From positions 1-5,836 of the forward strand of contig JAITKD010000048.1 of the NCBI GenBank assembly GCA_031278575.1: 5,836 nt of DNA. Direction: 5' to 3'. The position numbers and the translations under genes were made by a program. Shown here in pieces: positions 4,467 to 5,836 of this stretch (the first letter of the stretch is position 1; every line of letters starts with the position of its first letter). Source of the DNA: Spirochaetaceae bacterium. Its GTDB lineage: Bacteria > Spirochaetota > Spirochaetia > Treponematales > Breznakiellaceae. The notes beneath the pieces are model-generated. The model was not told where the DNA came from, ran no database searches, and saw nothing but the letters and a program-made list of their open reading frames with translations.

Positions 4467-5836
4467 TTACGGCCCGTCTACACTATTTTCCCCTTTGTCT
4501 TCTTCCAATTTTTTGGGGGGCACATAGGGCTCGTAGGGCAGATTAGTCCGGAAGTGGGCAACGGTCATATCAATTCCCGCGGCGTGGAAGCCGTTCTGGA
4601 TGTTTTTGTAGAGTTCCGAGTAGATGGCGGGAACCTTATCCACCGCTTTGGTGTAAAAATTGATCTGGTAGTTCGCGTAAAAATCGTCCATGGCGGTCTG
4701 GAGGACAAAGGGCCGCGGTTCCTTCTGGACATGACTGGTTTTCAGCGCCGCGTCGATAAGTACCGCCTGTACCGTCTGCCAGGGGGTACTGTACCCAAAG
4801 GTTATGTCCGCATAGAGGATCAGCCCGTCCTCATCCTCGTCGGAGGAGGTGTTGTAATTGATGATACTGGAATTGAGGATCATCATATTGGGAAAGGTAA
4901 CGTATTCATTTTTATGGGTTTTGACCCGGATCACGATGGGCGATTTTTCCACCACAAACCCGGTTACGTCGTTCAGTTTTATCCGGTCCCCGACTTTAAA
5001 GGGCCGCATATAGGTGATCACCACCCCGGCCACCAGGTTCCCGATGGCGGAAGTGGAACCCAGGGAAAAAATAATACCCACAAAAACCGATACCCCCTGG
5101 AAAATCGCGGAATCCGAGCCGGGAAGGTAGGGATAGATGATGGCCACCGTAAAGGCATAGAGGAGAAATTTGAGGATGTTGAAGGTCGGCTGGGCCCAAT
5201 CGGCGTAAAACCCCGGGAGTACCAGCTTGCCCTTTTCAATCTGGGTCGAAAAAAACCGTAATGACCGGACCATATACCGCGTAACCACGATAATAACGAC
5301 GATGGTAAACAGATTGGGGATATAATTGATGATCCCCAGGGCTATATTTTTTAAAGGGGTCAAAATATAGTTGAATATTTTGGAGGCGAGTCGTTCGGTC
5401 AGGGGAAAGAGGCTGAATACAATGGGAACCGTGATGATAAGCAGCAGGAGCGTGATGAGGTATTTTCCTATTTTTAAAAAAAAGAAAAGAATATCCAATA
5501 TCTGGCTGGTATCCAGAATCCGGTAGCCTCTGATTTTTAAGGGCCTGAATTTCTTCTGTCCGTATTGGAACACCTTTCGTCTGAAGAGTTTAAAGAAGAA
5601 CCAAATGAGCCGGATCAGCAGAATCTGCCCGATGATTATCGCCGCCGCCAAACCCAGGCGTTTTACCAGCCCCATATTGACGGAATTTTTTTCGACGGTT
5701 TCTTCTATATTTTGGGTAAAGGTTTCGAGTTTAGCTTCCGGTTCGGAAATCTCCGAGATAATTTCTTCCACCGGGTCCGATCCACTCGGTTCCTCAACAT
5801 CCTGGGCGTTTATATTAAAAGGAAAAAGGATTATAC
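4467..5836 (-). CDS. MscS-family mechanosensitive channel, 5' end beyond the window
   Basis: Small-conductance mechanosensitive ion channel of the inner membrane, opening under tension to release solutes at osmotic downshock. Counting from the GTG at 5771 (434 residues), membrane segments lie at about 37-62, 88-120, 141-163, 188-208 and 217-249. The last carries the pore-helix signature GSTSAIGNLVAGVVITYMRP (228-247), followed by FKVGDRI and the beta domain, then FPNMMILNSSIINY (293-306) and the mixed C-terminal domain with FHAAGIDMTVAHF (395-407). An acidic tail ends the protein. The frame has no stop upstream of the GTG: 21 further codons reach the window edge and read as a hydrophobic run IILFPFNINA followed by QDVEEP, which looks like the end of a signal peptide. 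The GTG has no good ribosome site close by. The true start is therefore outside, and the protein has a longer exported N-terminus than E. coli MscS. It converges on the membrane-protein gene. Confidence 0.9.
   Translation of the reverse strand, partial: IILFPFNINAQDVEEPSGSDPVEEIISEISEPEAKLETFTQNIEETVEKNSVNMGLVKRLGLAAAIIIGQILLIRLIWFFFKLFRRKVFQYGQKKFRPLKIRGYRILDTSQILDILFFFLKIGKYLITLLLLIITVPIVFSLFPLTERLASKIFNYILTPLKNIALGIINYIPNLFTIVVIIVVTRYMVRSLRFFSTQIEKGKLVLPGFYADWAQPTFNILKFLLYAFTVAIIYPYLPGSDSAIFQGVSVFVGIIFSLGSTSAIGNLVAGVVITYMRPFKVGDRIKLNDVTGFVVEKSPIVIRVKTHKNEYVTFPNMMILNSSIINYNTSSDEDEDGLILYADITFGYSTPWQTVQAVLIDAALKTSHVQKEPRPFVLQTAMDDFYANYQINFYTKAVDKVPAIYSELYKNIQNGFHAAGIDMTVAHFRTNLPYEPYVPPKKLEEDKGENSVDGP
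5802..5836 (-). other. Probable end of signal peptide of the MscS-family protein
   Basis: Read on the minus strand, codons from the window edge give I-I-L-F-P-F-N-I-N-A-Q. A hydrophobic stretch closing in INA before Q-D, then an acidic linker (EEPSGSDP), is what a signal peptidase I site looks like. The basic N-terminal part would lie outside the window, so the call rests on half of the signal. Confidence 0.5.

Noticed and set aside
4554..5261. Plus-strand open frame of 235 codons inside the channel gene
   Set aside because: The minus strand here encodes the canonical MscS pore and beta domains; the plus frame gives a Gly/His/Asp-rich antisense product.

Overview
The window reads as a piece of a chromosome from an anaerobic, moderately GC-rich bacterium. 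I think a spirochaete of the Treponema type (for example a termite-gut treponeme) is most likely. This rests on my memory that such genomes carry several [FeFe]-hydrogenase-like sensor proteins, and on the general feel of the proteins and of the G/C-run-rich DNA. No marker gene settles it; Clostridia carry the same hydrogenase-phosphatase gene pair.

Layout: (1) Positions 101-2939, plus strand, hold two translationally coupled genes. The first is an [FeFe]-hydrogenase-like redox/H2 sensor with 2x[4Fe-4S] ferredoxin, H-cluster domain, four-Cys Fe-S domain, PAS domain and a short helical tail. The second is a SpoIIE-type (PP2C) serine/threonine phosphatase with an extra C-terminal domain of about 165 residues that I cannot assign. 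Their ends overlap by 8 bases. This matches the phosphatase-linked sensory [FeFe] class (called group C3 in one classification). (2) Positions 2940-3058 are an intergenic control region with a G/C-rich hairpin, a TTGACA box, two TATAAT boxes and two overlapping perfect inverted repeats. (3) Positions 3059-4379, plus strand, hold a classical short-chain dehydrogenase resembling the gluconate 5-dehydrogenase/KduD branch, followed 25 bases later by a small polytopic membrane protein. (4) Positions 4380-4466 lie between convergent genes and carry a perfect 10-bp G/C hairpin with a second imperfect one beside it. (5) Positions 4467-5836, minus strand, hold an MscS-family mechanosensitive channel whose 5' end lies beyond the window; the frame stays open to the edge and encodes what looks like the end of a signal peptide.

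The most interesting part is the first pair. The hydrogenase-like protein keeps all the cluster-ligating cysteines but has altered active-site loops and no kinase domain, so it probably senses H2 or redox state and passes the signal through its PAS domain and tail to the co-translated phosphatase. The phosphatase's substrate and output are not visible here. The dehydrogenase/membrane-protein pair has its own promoter region and seems functionally separate, perhaps for uptake and oxidation of a sugar acid or polyol. The channel is an unrelated housekeeping osmotic-stress gene.
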